A DNA stretch of 64,000 nucleotides from Progne subis subis (lineage: Eukaryota; Chordata; Aves; Passeriformes; Hirundinidae), in NCBI GenBank assembly GCA_022316685.1, contig JAKJHU010000026.1, positions 5,456,501 to 5,520,500 of the forward strand, read 5' to 3'. The notes beneath the pieces are model-generated. The model was given only the letters and a program-made list of their open reading frames with translations, was not told the DNA's origin and made no database searches. The stretch's first letter is position 1. Each line of letters starts with the position of its first letter. The translations under genes were made by a program, and so were the position numbers. Shown here piece after piece: positions 1 to 11,812 of the stretch.

Positions 1-456
1 GTTGCAGATTTGTGACACTGGGAGCCACAAGACTGTTTTGTCTTCTGGCGAGTGTCTCCATAAGACTCTAGAGAGTCTCTTCTCTCAAAGTAATGAGAGA
101 TTAGGTTTAAATGGTGAAACTGACTGAAAATCACAAGTTGTGTCTTTCTATGTTGTTTTGTAAGAAATTTAACAGTTTGTAGGGGGAGGGAAAAGTGTTT
201 TTGAAGTTTCATTCTGTTTCAGTTTTGGTTTTCTTTTCCCAACTTTTTTTTTTTTTTTTTTCCATTTGTGCATTAATAAAACTATTTGTTTATTTTTAAG
301 TTTAAGCCTGCTTTACTTTTCTCCTAATCTTTCTCCCACAAAAAGAGAATAAACACTAAAACCACTGCACTAAATTTAGCAACCAAAATTTAGCAAATAT
401 AAAACCACTACATTAATAGGTGTTTCTGCCTGGTTTTATTAAATTAGAACCATTGC
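1..456 (+). mobile_element. LTR-C, 3' part, cut by window start
   Basis: This is the 3' portion of a long LTR family, here called LTR-C. It aligns by eye along its whole length with 5,000-5,470 and with the reverse complement of 30,166-30,600. Shared blocks include 'gtgaaactgactgaaaatc', the AATAAA signal (275-280), 'aagcctgcttt' and a closing stretch 'ggtgtttctgcctggtttt'. It ends in CA at 456. The 5' end lies outside the window, so no target duplication can be tested. A T-run at 246-262 and a diverged U5 suggest age. The ERVL-like label is inferred from the 5-bp duplication of the 30-kb copy. Confidence 0.75.
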
Positions 457-3030
457 AGGTGCCTAATTTTTGTTGTTGTTGTTGTTGTTGCTGTTAAAGT
501 TTCACTCTGGGAAACCCTTAAAGTCAAATTTATCTTTATCTTTTTTATTACTATTTTCCCTTAATGACTTGGCATCTCAAGGCAGGAAACTGGAAAGCAG
601 AAAGAGTCACAAATATAAGGCTGCAACACAAAACTATCAGTGAGTTCACAATTCCAGTTGCCAAAATATTTTGGCACCTCTTGATAAATTTTGTCAGAGA
701 CATGGTACCAGACTGGATGTACATTTAAGCAGCTACTTGCTTGTGACTTCATGGCATTGCTTTCATAGACCCTGTCATGAGCTAAAACAGTTCAGTGGGA
801 GGAAGTAGGTAAAAAGAAGGGGGGAAAAAAGCATGAAAAATAAAGGCATGAAACTATAGCGAAAAGACTAAGTATAGAGAAAGGAGATCACAGAAGTCAA
901 TAAATCAGTCAGTCCAGGGTGGAGAAAATTGTGTCAAAGCCGTGAAAAAAGTAATCGAATGCAAAAAGTAGCAACAGAAGATTTCTGATGATCTAGTTGT
1001 TGTCCGTCACTCATGCTGTTCGCTCTCAGTAAATCGAAAGCTCAATTATTGTAATATATTCATTTTAGCATCTCAGTATGACTCTTGCTATTTAATCTAA
1101 AAATTGACTTTGAGTGAATGGCAGTCTCATTAACATGTTACAATCAACTGGAAAGAGGTGATTTTGAGAAATAGTCTTATAATTTAACAAAAGATTGTAT
1201 AAAAGAAAAATTAAATAGTGAGAGGGCTAGCACCTATTTTCATTCAGATGAAAAAATCTTATGTGATTTTTTATATCAATTGCAAAGGAAAGAACCTACA
1301 GTGATGTAAAAAGCCACAGGTGATTCAATGTCTACCTACCACTGCTGTACAGTTAACAAGACAGTACTATTTCACTAAATAATCACAGAAAAACAGAGAT
1401 TATCTAGTCCATGCCAGTTTACTTCAGAAATCCCTACTTCATTTCCTTCTGTAATGTGAATTCTGGTTTGGGCCTCTTTCCTTAAAGGTTATTTAGAGAT
1501 CAATATGATGGTTCTTACCTCCTATTAGCTGATCTGCTGTTGCAGAGCAAGTATTTGTTAGCTCTTATACACATGGCACCCGAAAAGCCATTCTTAAACT
1601 CCCCTGGAGCTATATTAGTAAAAATCAGTGTGCCAGAAATTCGAATTTGGGCTGTGGTATAATAAAACTATTCTGCACTTCTGATCCATCAATAATGTCT
1701 CATTTTGGACTCTCTCACTCAGATACCTTGGGGTATCTGAATACGGCTTCAGAACAACTGATTTATGTACTTGTACTTGGCACTACGTTACTTAAAAAAC
1801 TGTTTCACAAATTGATTTAGCATCTCTTTTAAGCAGTTGAACTGAAGTTCTCTGAAGAGTTACAAAGCTTGAGCTTTGCAATTTATTAGTAGATCTGAAA
1901 AAATGGACAGTCACTGCCATACAAGAGAGATTTTTTAGATGTCTCGATGTCTTCTGTTTCTGTTCTCGCCTGAGAATCAGGCATTGTTAAAATCAGACAT
2001 TGACATTTCTCATTTTATGCCTCACTTCAGATTGAAATAGTTAATGTTAGACTTTATGACCACAAACTTCTGTAGCTTTTTATTGCTACTCTGTATCTTC
2101 CTGGCACCAAAATTCTCCGGAGCTTTAATTAGCGTTTCTATATCCCTTAGGTTTTCAACCCCTTCTAAAAAGCAGCAGGTTTTATCACTGCCTCAGGATT
2201 TATCTGACTATTTAAAAGCTATTCACTTAATACACTCTTCAAAATAAAAAATGCTATAAGAAGCACAATCTGCATGAAGGAGATGCAGGTACTCATCTTT
2301 CCACAACAGCAGTGAGATTCTTAGAACTGTTGTATTCTCTGGGCCGGGTAATTAAAAAAAAAAAAAAAAAAAAAAAAAGAGAGAGAGAGATCTGAAGAAG
2401 GACAAAAACTGAATACTGAAAACAACTTTCCATTTCAGTCAGAGGACTAGCAAGTGCTTGAGCTCTGTAAGGACAGATGAAGCATTTTTCTTCAGATTTT
2501 TTTTTTTTTTAAATGAAAACAAAGAAAATATGAAAGTTAAAATGGGGAATATTTAACAATTCCCTAACACATGAAAGAATTTGACATAAACTCTTTGAAA
2601 GCAGTGGAAAAAGGAACAGACTGATCTTACGCCACAGGGGCTTAAACACAACGAAACAGACTGGTAGCAGAATTTTTGGCTTCAGGTCGAAGGAACAGTT
2701 GTATCAGGAAAAAAAAAAAAAAAAAAAAAAAGCCTTGCATGGAAGAACTGGACAGCTGAAAACAACAGTGTAGAAAAAGCCTTTTGAAAATATGTGAGAC
2801 AACTGTTCAGGTTCTCACAGGTGCACCTGAGCCTGTGAGTAGCAAGTGTGGGCAAAAAGGAAGACTTTTAGATGATAAGTTAATTTCCAACAGCACCCTT
2901 GCAAATCTCCAGAACTTATCATAAGTTTTCAGCCACTAAGGCACAGGAAGCAAACTAAACTGGGGAACCATATGGTAGCAATAAGAGAAAGTATTTGAGA
3001 TTTAAAAAAAGTGAAATGCAGGAGGCAGGA
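457..3030. other. Unique AT-rich DNA, no gene seen
   Basis: No supported gene. The stretch holds a short (GTT)n run at about 471-496, an A25-(GA)6 tract at 2,354-2,390 and an A23 run at 2,709-2,731. Short open frames of 63-67 codons show no family motif and no splice context that I can defend. Confidence 0.6.
2354..2390. repeat. A25 followed by (GA)6
   Basis: A homopurine tract of about 25 A then GAGAGAGAGAGA. It looks like a microsatellite grown from a poly-A seed. No retroelement body is recognised just upstream. Confidence 0.9.
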
Positions 3031-3457
3031 GAGTCAGCAAGAAAATCAGAGGGCTGCAGCACCTCTTCTGTGAAGACCGGCTAGGAGAGCTGGTGTTGTG
3101 CAGAATGGACAAGAAAAGGCTCCGCAGGAAACTCATAGCAGCCCTCTAGAATCTGAAGGGAACCTACAGGAAAGCTGGAGAGGGACTTTTTATAAGGGCA
3201 TGTAGTAGGATAGGGGGAATGAGTTTGGAAGAGGATATGTTTAGATTAGATATTAGGAATTATTTGCTCTAAGGGTGGTGAGGCACTGGAGTAGGTTCTC
3301 CAGAGAACCTGCACATGGCCCATCCCTGGAAGCATTCAAGGTGTGGCTGGATGGAGCTCTGCACAATCTAGAGTAGTGGAAGGTGTTTCCACCAAGGTGG
3401 GCTGGAACTGGACGATCTTTAAGGTTCCTTCCAATCTAAATCATTCCATGATTCTAG
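3031..3457 (+). mobile_element. CR1 LINE, 3' end
   Basis: A 5'-truncated CR1 in plus orientation. The sequence from 'gagggctgcagcacctctt' through 'gaaagctggagagggactttt' to 'aaggttccttccaatct' follows the conserved 3' portion of avian CR1. It closes with 'ccatgattcta', a decayed form of the CR1 terminal octamer repeat. CR1 ends by this octamer and not by poly-A. No open frame remains. The 5' edge is approximate; the 3' edge is good to a few bases. Confidence 0.9.
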
Positions 3458-3971
3458 GACTTCTCAGCAATAACAACAGAAAACAAAAAAGAAAAAAAGC
3501 CAAAAAGCAATGAACCAACCAACCAACAAACCAACAAACCAACAAACAAACAAAAAAAGGTAGGATTTTGCAAATGTAAAATGGAAAGATGAACCCAGAA
3601 TCTTAAAAAATAAAAGACATGAAAGACAACGAGGTCAGAATTTCTAACATTTTATACCTGCGCTTATAGAGCAGAAAGTATCCTAACACAGCAGGTATAA
3701 TAAAAAAATTCAGATACTACAAGACTGAAGGCAGAGAAGTATGCCAACCAAGCCAGAGTCTAATTAAGGAGAACATGTAGCACAATGAAAAGGTTTAAGA
3801 AACACTACTTCTTTCTTTTATTTTTTCTTTTTATTTTTTTCCCCAACTTATTCCTAGCTTTGGCCAGCAAGGGGAAAGGATAAATGAAAAAAAACCAATA
3901 TTTGTTCTGCATGTAGGAGCATGTACAGATATGATGAAAAGAGCAACATGAGTCTCAGTAGCTCTCTCTGG
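3458..3971. other. AT-rich spacer with (AACC/AACA)n
   Basis: A-rich DNA with a degenerate AACC/AACA tandem at about 3,511-3,558 and several A- and T-runs. Nothing else is recognised. Confidence 0.6.
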
Positions 3972-3981
3972 AAACCTATCA
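3972..3981. repeat. Direct repeat AAACCTATCA, left copy
   Basis: Ten bases that recur exactly at 5,471-5,480 and abut both ends of the LTR-C copy between them. The position is that of a target-site duplication, but the length is about double that normal for a retroviral integrase. Confidence 0.8.
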
Positions 3982-5470
3982 TGGGTTAGCACATTTTTTG
4001 TTTTCTAGATATAGAGAAATATGTGTTTCCCTGCCCTGACTGTAGCGTGGGTTGGGGGGGGAAGACAAGGACCTATCAAAAAGCAGGCTGGGATATTGAC
4101 AGCTAAGTAGATCAATGAGAACTGTCAGTGCGACTTTGGAAGGAACATTTAAAACTGATCTGCTGGGACCCCTTCGCTCTCTCGCTTTAGAAATCAGCAA
4201 TGACGTAACATCGCGAGTGGCGGGCGGCCTCGTGTCGGGCCTTGCTGCCCTTTTGGGAGGTCGGGCCGGGCCTGGCCAGGGATCTGAGGGCCGCTGCCCG
4301 CACAGAGAGAGCCTGGGCCGACTAAGCCTCTTTCCCTTGCTTGCGGGCAGGGGAGAGGGGCGGCTGCAGTGCGGGGCCATGTGCTCAGACCAGGGCAGAA
4401 AGGGCCAAGCCCAGCTTAATCACCACTGGCAGCGGAGAAAGCAAGCTTGCAGCTCCATAACAACTTTGAGCTAGACTGCCTTAGATGAGACCGAGGGGTG
4501 GAAAAAGGGACCTTTACCAGCTTCCTTTATCAGAATGGCCTTGCATTTTTTCTTCAGCCCTTTAGCCCAGTGCCTGCACGTGGCCCTTGCAAGCCCGGGC
4601 AGATTTAACCCATTCCTAGCAACACGGAACTTTTAAAGCACAATTTTTCCTTGAGAGAAAGAAGAAAGAAAAAAAACCAGAGGATACATGGAACAGACAC
4701 TGCATGAAGTCAGTTAGATGAGAAGTAAAAGAACTAATAATATTGGAATAGGATTGAAGAAGTGAACATTTTTAACTAGACTTTTCTAAGGTAAATTATG
4801 AAGAAATGAACTGGTTTTTGCAGCATCTTAGTATTATTTGGGTAGAATGCTATTCTAATCAAAATTAAGGACTGATGTAATAGAGATTTATTTGGGAACT
4901 CTGAAACCCTGCTCCTGGGTCAAAAGGAAGTCTCCACCTTTGAGACAAAGATAATTTTAGATCAGAAGAACTATTCGTAAATAATACCCCAGATACACTG
5001 AGAAGTTTTGCTGATAGAACATCACAGTCTGCAAAAACTTTGGGCAGCAGCAGATGTGTAACATTGAGAGCACTGGACTATTTTGTCTTGTAGCAAACAT
5101 CTTCATAAAAAGATCTTAGAAGGACTCTTCTCCTAGAGTAATGAGTAGTTATGTCTAAGTGGTGAAACTGACTGAAAATCCTAAGTTGTGTCTTTCTGTG
5201 TTGTTCAATAAGAAAGCTAATAGTTTGTAAGAGGAAAGAAGCATGTTTTAAGGTATCATTCTATTTTAGTTTAAGTTTTCCTTGTTTCTCAACTTTTTTT
5301 TTTCTTTTCTCAGTCTTTTAATATATGTTAATAAAACTATTTTTGTTCATTTTTAAGCTTAAGCCTGCTTTGTTTTTCTCCTAATCTCTCCCTCCCACAA
5401 AAATATTAACACTAAAACCCCTACATTAATTGGTGTTTCTGCCTGGTTTTATTAAATTAAAACCATTACA
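3982..5470 (+). mobile_element. LTR-C solo LTR, complete copy
   Basis: A 1,489-bp solo LTR that starts TGGGTTAGC and ends AACCATTACA (TG...CA). It matches the reverse complement of 30,166-31,729, including a shared block 'atgagacc.aggggtgg' near 4,480 and the U5 block after AATAAA at 5,330-5,335. A GC-rich inner part (about 4,200-4,400) is also GC-rich in the other complete copy. Open frames of 119 and 133 codons in this part are GC-driven and have no retroviral protein motif. No internal region is attached, so it is the product of LTR-LTR recombination or an assembly collapse. The flanking direct repeat is 10 bp. Confidence 0.8.
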
Positions 5471-5480
5471 AAACCTATCA
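5471..5480. repeat. Direct repeat AAACCTATCA, right copy
   Basis: Exact second copy of 3,972-3,981, directly after the LTR-C 3' end. Confidence 0.8.
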
Positions 5481-8149
5481 ATTCTTATAAACTTGTTAAG
5501 GACTTGTGCTTAAAATATCCAATTCTATGAAAGAATAGTGATGATATCTTCAGAAAAATGTGCCCACTCAATTCTGAAGTGGGGGGTGAAATTTCAAATC
5601 TAATTAAATTTACAATTAAATTTTACTATTTTACTAATTTTAGGATGTGCTTATTTAATAATTATGTATCCTAGTGCCTATTAAGGTTGATAATAATAAG
5701 GTTGATTTTGTCTTAGTCTCCATGACACAGACAAAAATATACAGATGCAAGTAAGACTTCCATATGTTATTTGTAATAACAACAAAAGGAAGTATATCTA
5801 GTAGAATATGAATACAGCAATTTAAAACTCATATTCATTTTCAGAAAAAAATAATTGAAAACAATCAGATCCAAGGTAAATAGATTAAATAAAGGTGGGG
5901 GTTTTTTTCATGTGCCATGTAATCTCCAACATTTGTCTTGTTCAGTCTCTATTTTTGCAATTTTCTCACAGTCTACAATGCCTTTATTGAAGCAGCTAGC
6001 AGTGCTTTTTGTTTTTAATTTTTTATCTTATAATTTATTAGTATCATTTTTTGAATCATGCTAAATTAAGACACATCAAAAAAGAAATTTGATCATTAAA
6101 TGCATGGGGGATGGTAAAGCAGTTATCATTGAGGAGGTTCAAAAGAGGCTGCCATACTAAGAGTGCTACAACTGGCACTATTTTGATTATTTAAAAAAAA
6201 AAAAAACCAAAAAAAAACCAAAAAAAACCCCCACACCCACAGGAATTTGAGGGGAAAAAAAAAAAAAATCTGTGAGTCATGGGTCACAAAAAAATCATAG
6301 TAAATTTAGAAATACACAATTTTCTGTTTCATACTACCCAAGATAAAATACCATATCCAAGATAATTACATATAAAACCAGCTTCTTTAGGCATCCATAC
6401 TGTATATTTTGAACTAGCCTTGAATAGGTGCATTTTTGTCATTATGCAAAAGCTGCAGCAGTGAAATTTATATGCAAATGGTCTATTCTCTGTGACTTGA
6501 GGGGGAGTAAGGACAATTTCTTTTACACTGTATTAAATTTAGCAGAATTCCATTGAAAGGCTTCTGCTCAGTTCCACTATTTAATGGCGCTTTGTACTTG
6601 ACCTAGAGGTGCTGTTTATTTAATCATGTGGAAATCACAATTATTAAATGCCTGGATGACCCTTCACAGCCCATAGTACCACCTAGCAGTGGAGAGGTGT
6701 CTGTCATATCATAAAACTGCAGCAATGGATCAACAGAAGAATCACACATTTACAGAATTCTTTCAATAAAGCCTGAGAATATGGATGTCACCAGGGGACA
6801 GATAAATCATCTTAATATTTTGCAGCGGCATTAACACTGCAGGAAAGGAATACAAGAGGAGCTTATTTGTTTTTGTATTTAGCTAACTATTATTCCCTTA
6901 TTTATGTAAATAAATTAATTTCGTCTTCAGTTGCTGAGAATGGCAGGTTCAGGGAAGGTAGAACTGGCTGTTACTAAAGTTTAATTAATCCTATGGAGTA
7001 TTTGAGCAGGTGTAGCTTAATAATGTCTGAGCAGTGCCTTTCTCAGGAAACTTTTTACTATATTCCCTGTGTGGGTAACCCCCATGAGCACTAAGAGAAG
7101 GCTCATGTGGGTACAGTGGCCAGGGTGGAGCAAAAATCAGGATTACCCATTGGGGGAGGTTTGGTTGTTTTTTTTCTTTGTTGTTGGTGGGCTTTTTTCC
7201 TCATTTTTTTCTGTTGTTGTGGTTATTTTTCCCCTCTAAGTCAGAAACAAAAAAATATGCCCTGGCCTAGAACTTTGTAGGCAATAGAGAGTGGAAAACG
7301 TTCCTTGCAGTATAAAAAGATATATTTAGGAAAGCTGCTAGTCACTTAATTACATCTTCAAATAAAATACTCTAAAAATCTGACTTCCTGTCTTGCTCTT
7401 TTGTGGAAAGCCAACAACCTGGTCCTTTGGACAGGATGTACACCTCTATAATGATCTAGTTCAAAAATCTTCCACAAATGTTTTTTCTCATTAAAGCAAG
7501 ATTTTTCACTTAGTATGCATGAACCTCTAAGCATGGTAAAGAGCATTTGCACAAACAGTATAAAATTATTATATTATGAATCTGTACATTCTAAGTGCAT
7601 TTAAAATGTATGATTGTAATATCAAAAATGAAACAATATTATTATATAAGTGTCTGATGTATACATTTTCTGTACCAGGAATTGCATTACACGCTAGCAT
7701 TAATGTCCCATAAAGTCATTACTGCCATAGGAATATCAACATTTCTACACATTTAATGAAACATGCAGAATCAGATAATTAAAATGGAGTTTCAGAGGAA
7801 CTATGATAACAAATTCATGCTTGGTTTTTCTTCTGCTCGAAATAATCTAAGTTGTGATTCCACAAAATTTCAGCAGCAAATAAAAACAGTAGGGGATTTA
7901 CCTGATTTGAAGCTCACAACCTGTGACACTTTGCTCAGTGGCAAAGTATGTCCACAGACATAATAATTCTCTTGATAGAAAAAACAGCAGCTGCCACTTC
8001 TTTATGAGGTAAAACAATATTCTGACCTGAGAAAACACTACCTGCTTCAGAAAAGGACTCGAGTGCCTCTGAGAACCTGGAGTGGTTTCAACTTTATTTT
8101 GGAACAGTGCTAAGTGCGGCTCCCAACTTTTGGAGGAAAAATTGTGCAC
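5481..8149. other. Unique AT-rich DNA, possible conserved block
   Basis: No gene recognised. An A/C-rich low-complexity run sits at about 6,188-6,270. The part from about 6,380 to 6,960 has little repeat character and several TAATTA-like and ATTAAAT words. It is the kind of sequence in which conserved non-coding elements are found, but that cannot be judged without an alignment. Confidence 0.5.
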
Positions 8150-8640
8150 AGGCAGGGAGTAAGGTATTGTGTGGCTGTGAGACCGAAAGGTTAATAGTTA
8201 ATAAGTCAATCAGCCATTGGCAAAAACAGCAAGAGTTTTGCTGACAGTGTGCAAGGGAATAGTCCAGGCACAGAGGGGATCATCACCAGAGGATGACCAT
8301 GACAATGCAACCTTTGTTTAGCAACAAACTGGGGTTTGAGCCAGGCAAGGAAGTCCGATGATAAGAAGCAGACCCTGTGGAGGTGGGATAGTCCTTTTCA
8401 TAGTGCCAGTGTCCTCCCTTACACAACAGGCTCAGCTGTAACACTCTCCCACCTTGGGGGAAGATATTGGGATATTCACACTCAGGCCTGAAGATTTTTA
8501 TCCCTTCTGATAGGGCATAATTGCCTCAATTCCACTGAGCTGATGTGAGAGAGTATCATGTCTTAGAAGGGGTCATAAGCCCCCCAGACTCCTTTCTGAG
8601 GCCTTCCACCTCAGAGGATAGCACGTGATCCACAATGCAG
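8150..8640. other. GC-richer block, unrecognised
   Basis: About 490 bp with clearly higher GC content than its flanks, with mixed composition and no long open frame. It may be an old LTR or other interspersed repeat, but I found no second copy in the window and no flanking duplication. The identity is open. Confidence 0.3.
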
Positions 8641-11092
8641 TCCACATCTCCTGGATGTTCCCATGTTAACCTAAACACATATTAACACACTCAACTTTAT
8701 GTTTTGTAGACTTCCCCCACCCACAATAGATCTAGACTGCAACTATCACTTCCACCAATGTATATCAAAATTGCAGCAATTAAGACTTGCTCTTGGATCC
8801 ACCACTACTGCTGTCTTTCTACTCTTATTTTTTGTTTCTTTCTCTCTTTCTTCTCTTAACATCTTCTCAAAGTATATTGTAAAAACTAAAAAAGACTAAA
8901 AAAAGACTAAAAAAAAATTCCAGTCAATGCCTTAGTAAGTGCTTTCTTGTGCCTGGATAAATTAAAGTTGGCTGTTTAAGCTTGCTTAGTTAAAGTTTGT
9001 GAAGTCCCTTGCTTTGTCTAGATGTTGTTTTAAAATTTGCCAAGTAATTTATTCTACCTTAATATTCCAAAGTTTAAAAGAAAATCTTTGTTATTGAGAA
9101 TTTCAGAGAATTTTGTTTTTTCTCCCGTGCACCACCCAGAGTGAATCAAATGACCTTCCCGTAAAAAGGGACTGGGGCATAGCAGCTGTGCACTGCATAT
9201 CACACATTTGCAGGATCAGGACATAGACTGGGGTATACCTGACCTTTGGTATAGCCAATGGAAATTTCCTACCAGCCTAATAGCTTTGGTTTTGCTTGTT
9301 TGTTTTGGGGTTTTCTTTTGTACAGGTTAAATTACTTTCTGCATTTCTGTAACATCATGATAAGCAGTAAAATGAGACACAAATTTCTTGTAAATGACTA
9401 ATACTGTTTCCTTTACACTCATGCTTTCATTAAGCTCATAATTTTGTAAAGGATTTATGGCAAGACTTGAATCAGTCTCTTTCAATTCAAATCACACTCA
9501 ACATTAGCTCTGTAGATGTGTTGACAGATCATTCTCTCTAATCAGAAATGGTGATGGTTGCAATAATGTTCCAGTTTTAGTTTAAATCTAAATTAGTAGA
9601 CAATTATGTCTCTTGCATCCAAACTCTCCAACAGCTTTGTTCGTTTCTGAACACAATGAGAGGAGGAAAATATAGTGTGATATATAATTTCTGTACTTTC
9701 ATGGAGTTGTAAAACAAAGAAATGCTGGCAGTTTCTCATTAAATGAATTAGGGGTGATAGAAAAATGCCAACCAACAAAACTACAAAGTTTAAGATGTCA
9801 ACTTTGCAATAATTAATTACTTCGGCTTAAAAGCATTAAACATGTTGTAAGAGAATTTTCACCATTTTCCTTATAATCTTTAGACCTGTCAGGAATTACA
9901 AATAGAGGATCAGAGGTAGCAAAGATGGAAAGAAAATAATTTATGCTTTATTATTATTATTTTTGTTAAAAGTCAGTTTTGTTGTGTTGACTTCTAAATT
10001 ACAGTTCTTCAGATCCTCTTTAGATCAGCTGGTAATTGGGCTTTAATGATGTAGTTATTTTCACATTTCACAAGACTCTTTTTACCACCTACATTTTCTG
10101 TAAATGAGGAGCACAAGCAGAAGCTTAATTGTAGTTTCTTGATGAATATTTACCTCTTAGCTCAATAAATCATGATGGTTCACCTCTTCCAAAGTCAATA
10201 ACTATTTAATATTCTATTAAGCTGATGGGCATAAAAGAATAGTAAACCAGGTTTCTGCTATAGCAACGCAATTAACAAAAACAGGGAACAATTCCCCTTT
10301 CATTTGAAATGGCAATAAAACATCCGTTATTCAAGGAGTATGATCATTACAACACTGTGTGGAAATAAGTGAACCCTGTAAATTTGGATTTAATGCCATT
10401 TTCTGAGTGGGAAGTTTAAAAAACTGTAAAATTATAACTTTATGAGTTTAGCACTATAGCATTTCTGAAAAATGTTGTCCTCATCTGATGATAGCTCACC
10501 TAACTGCATACAGCCTGCAAGGAGATAAATTAGAGCTTTCATTCATATATTAATAGTGATGAAGCTGTTGTTTAAGGCACCCAAGTTCTAGATATGCTAA
10601 GCTTTGGAATCCCTTAATTTATAACACTTGGATACTCCCATGGTGGAGTAAGGCAGATTAACTCCATTCTGCTTCTGTTTAAAGGGACTTAAAAAGACAG
10701 GGAGGGAATCAGTTCTTCAAAGAAGAATGATTTCAAACAAAATAATATGTTACTTACAATGAAAAAAAACCAAAACAAAACCCTTATAATTTTTGCAAAA
10801 TCTGAATTTAGTTGACACTGTCTCAAGAACTGGCATGCTGCATAGTTTTCAATAATGGTTTGCTGTCAGTTTTGTTTGTTTGTTTGTTTGTTTGTTGTTT
10901 GTTTTGTGGGTTTTTTTTTTTTTTTTTTTTTTTTAAGTGAAACACTTAAAACATGCCGAGACTTAATTTTCTTAAGTTAAAGTCATGGATGGACCTTGAC
11001 TGGCTGCCACACACCAATATATCCGTTCTTATTCATTGTCCTCTGGGAAAAAAAAATAAAATGGAAAAGCTCATGGGGTGAGACAAAAAAAT
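8641..11092. other. Unique AT-rich DNA, no gene seen
   Basis: No supported gene. Mostly unique AT-rich sequence, with a (TTTG)n-T24 tract at 10,870-10,934. The stretch at about 10,000-10,300 is free of repeats and could hold non-coding conservation, which I cannot test here. Confidence 0.5.
10870..10934. repeat. (TTTG)n plus T24
   Basis: About eight TTTG units with one shortened unit, then a run of 24 T after 'tgggt'. In the opposite strand this is poly-A plus (CAAA)n. Confidence 0.9.
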
Positions 11093-11329
11093 CACAGAAT
11101 CATGGAATATGCTGAGTTGGAAGGGATCCACAAGGATTATTGAGTCCAAATCCTGGCTCTGCACAGTGCCATCCTCAAGAGTCACGTTGTGTGCCTGAGA
11201 GCATTGTCCAAATGATTCTTGAACCCTGTCAGTCTTGGTTCTGTGACCACTTCCTTGGGGAGCCTGTTCCAGTGTCCAAACATGCTCTGGGTGTGAAGAA
11301 CCTCCTTCTAAAATTCAGGTAAACCTCCC
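11093..11329 (-). mobile_element. CR1 LINE 3' end, part 1 of split copy
   Basis: Minus-strand CR1. It opens with 'cacagaatcatggaat', the reverse of the CR1 tail, and runs through 'gagttggaagggatccac' and 'cagtgtccaaacatgctctg'. It is interrupted at 'aacctccc' by the provirus. Continuity resumes after 18,279 as 'cctcccctgacaca' and, past a further LTR, at 18,821. The CR1 is therefore the oldest layer of this nest. Confidence 0.9.
11324..11329. repeat. Provirus target duplication CCTCCC, left
   Basis: Six bases repeated exactly at 18,280-18,285, directly outside the two LTRs. A 6-bp duplication is typical of alpha- and betaretroviral integrases. Confidence 0.95.
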
Positions 11330-11734
11330 TGTCACCGAGACACACAACGCAATCACACGCAGACAAGGTATCTTTGCAATGCAGAGGTCCTTCCGATCCC
11401 AGCTCACTGCTCAGAGAGCAGAGAGAGCAGGAAGAGGAAGAGAGCCCCTTTGTTTATTCTTTACTTTTTATACATTTGTGGGTCTAGCAGAAGATTGGCT
11501 TTTTGGGGTTTCCACCCCTCAGCCTCAGTGGCCAGACCAGCTGTCAGTTACAGTTGTTTTTCAGGTTAGAAATATGCAAACAAAGAACAAAGAATGAAAA
11601 ACAAAGGATTTGTTTATGTTACATCTGTGGGAAAGGTAGAAAACTGCTCTAATATTGTACAGTAACTAAAAGATCTGACTCCATTATGAAATTCAAAAGG
11701 CTTAATAAAAAAACTCAGAAAAAACAGGGTAACA
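11330..11734 (-). mobile_element. Provirus 3' LTR
   Basis: A 405-bp LTR. On its own strand it begins TGTTACCCTG at 11,734 and ends CGGTGACA at 11,330, so it has TG...CA ends. TATAAAAA lies at 11,472-11,465 and AATAAA at 11,458-11,453. It retains a 21-bp A-rich segment near 11,580 that the 5' LTR lacks. The solo LTR at 40,512 and the partial LTR at 63,712 have similar sequence there, so the 5' LTR is the one that lost it. Confidence 0.95.
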
Positions 11735-11750
11735 TCTCACCCTTTTAACT
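11735..11750 (-). promoter_or_regulatory. Polypurine tract
   Basis: Minus-strand AGTTAAAAGGGTGAGA directly upstream of the 3' LTR start. This is the expected plus-strand primer site. It is purine-rich but interrupted by T residues. Confidence 0.75.
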
Positions 11751-11812
11751 TTAAAAAAAGAAAAAACAGAAAAAGAAAAATGAACAAATTTACAAAGGGA
11801 ATATATACAAAT

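Noticed and set aside
1..5470. LTR-C copies at 1-456 and 3,982-5,470 as the two LTRs of one provirus
   Set aside because: No primer site, gag or pol remnants lie between them, a CR1 does, and the second copy has its own flanking direct repeat.
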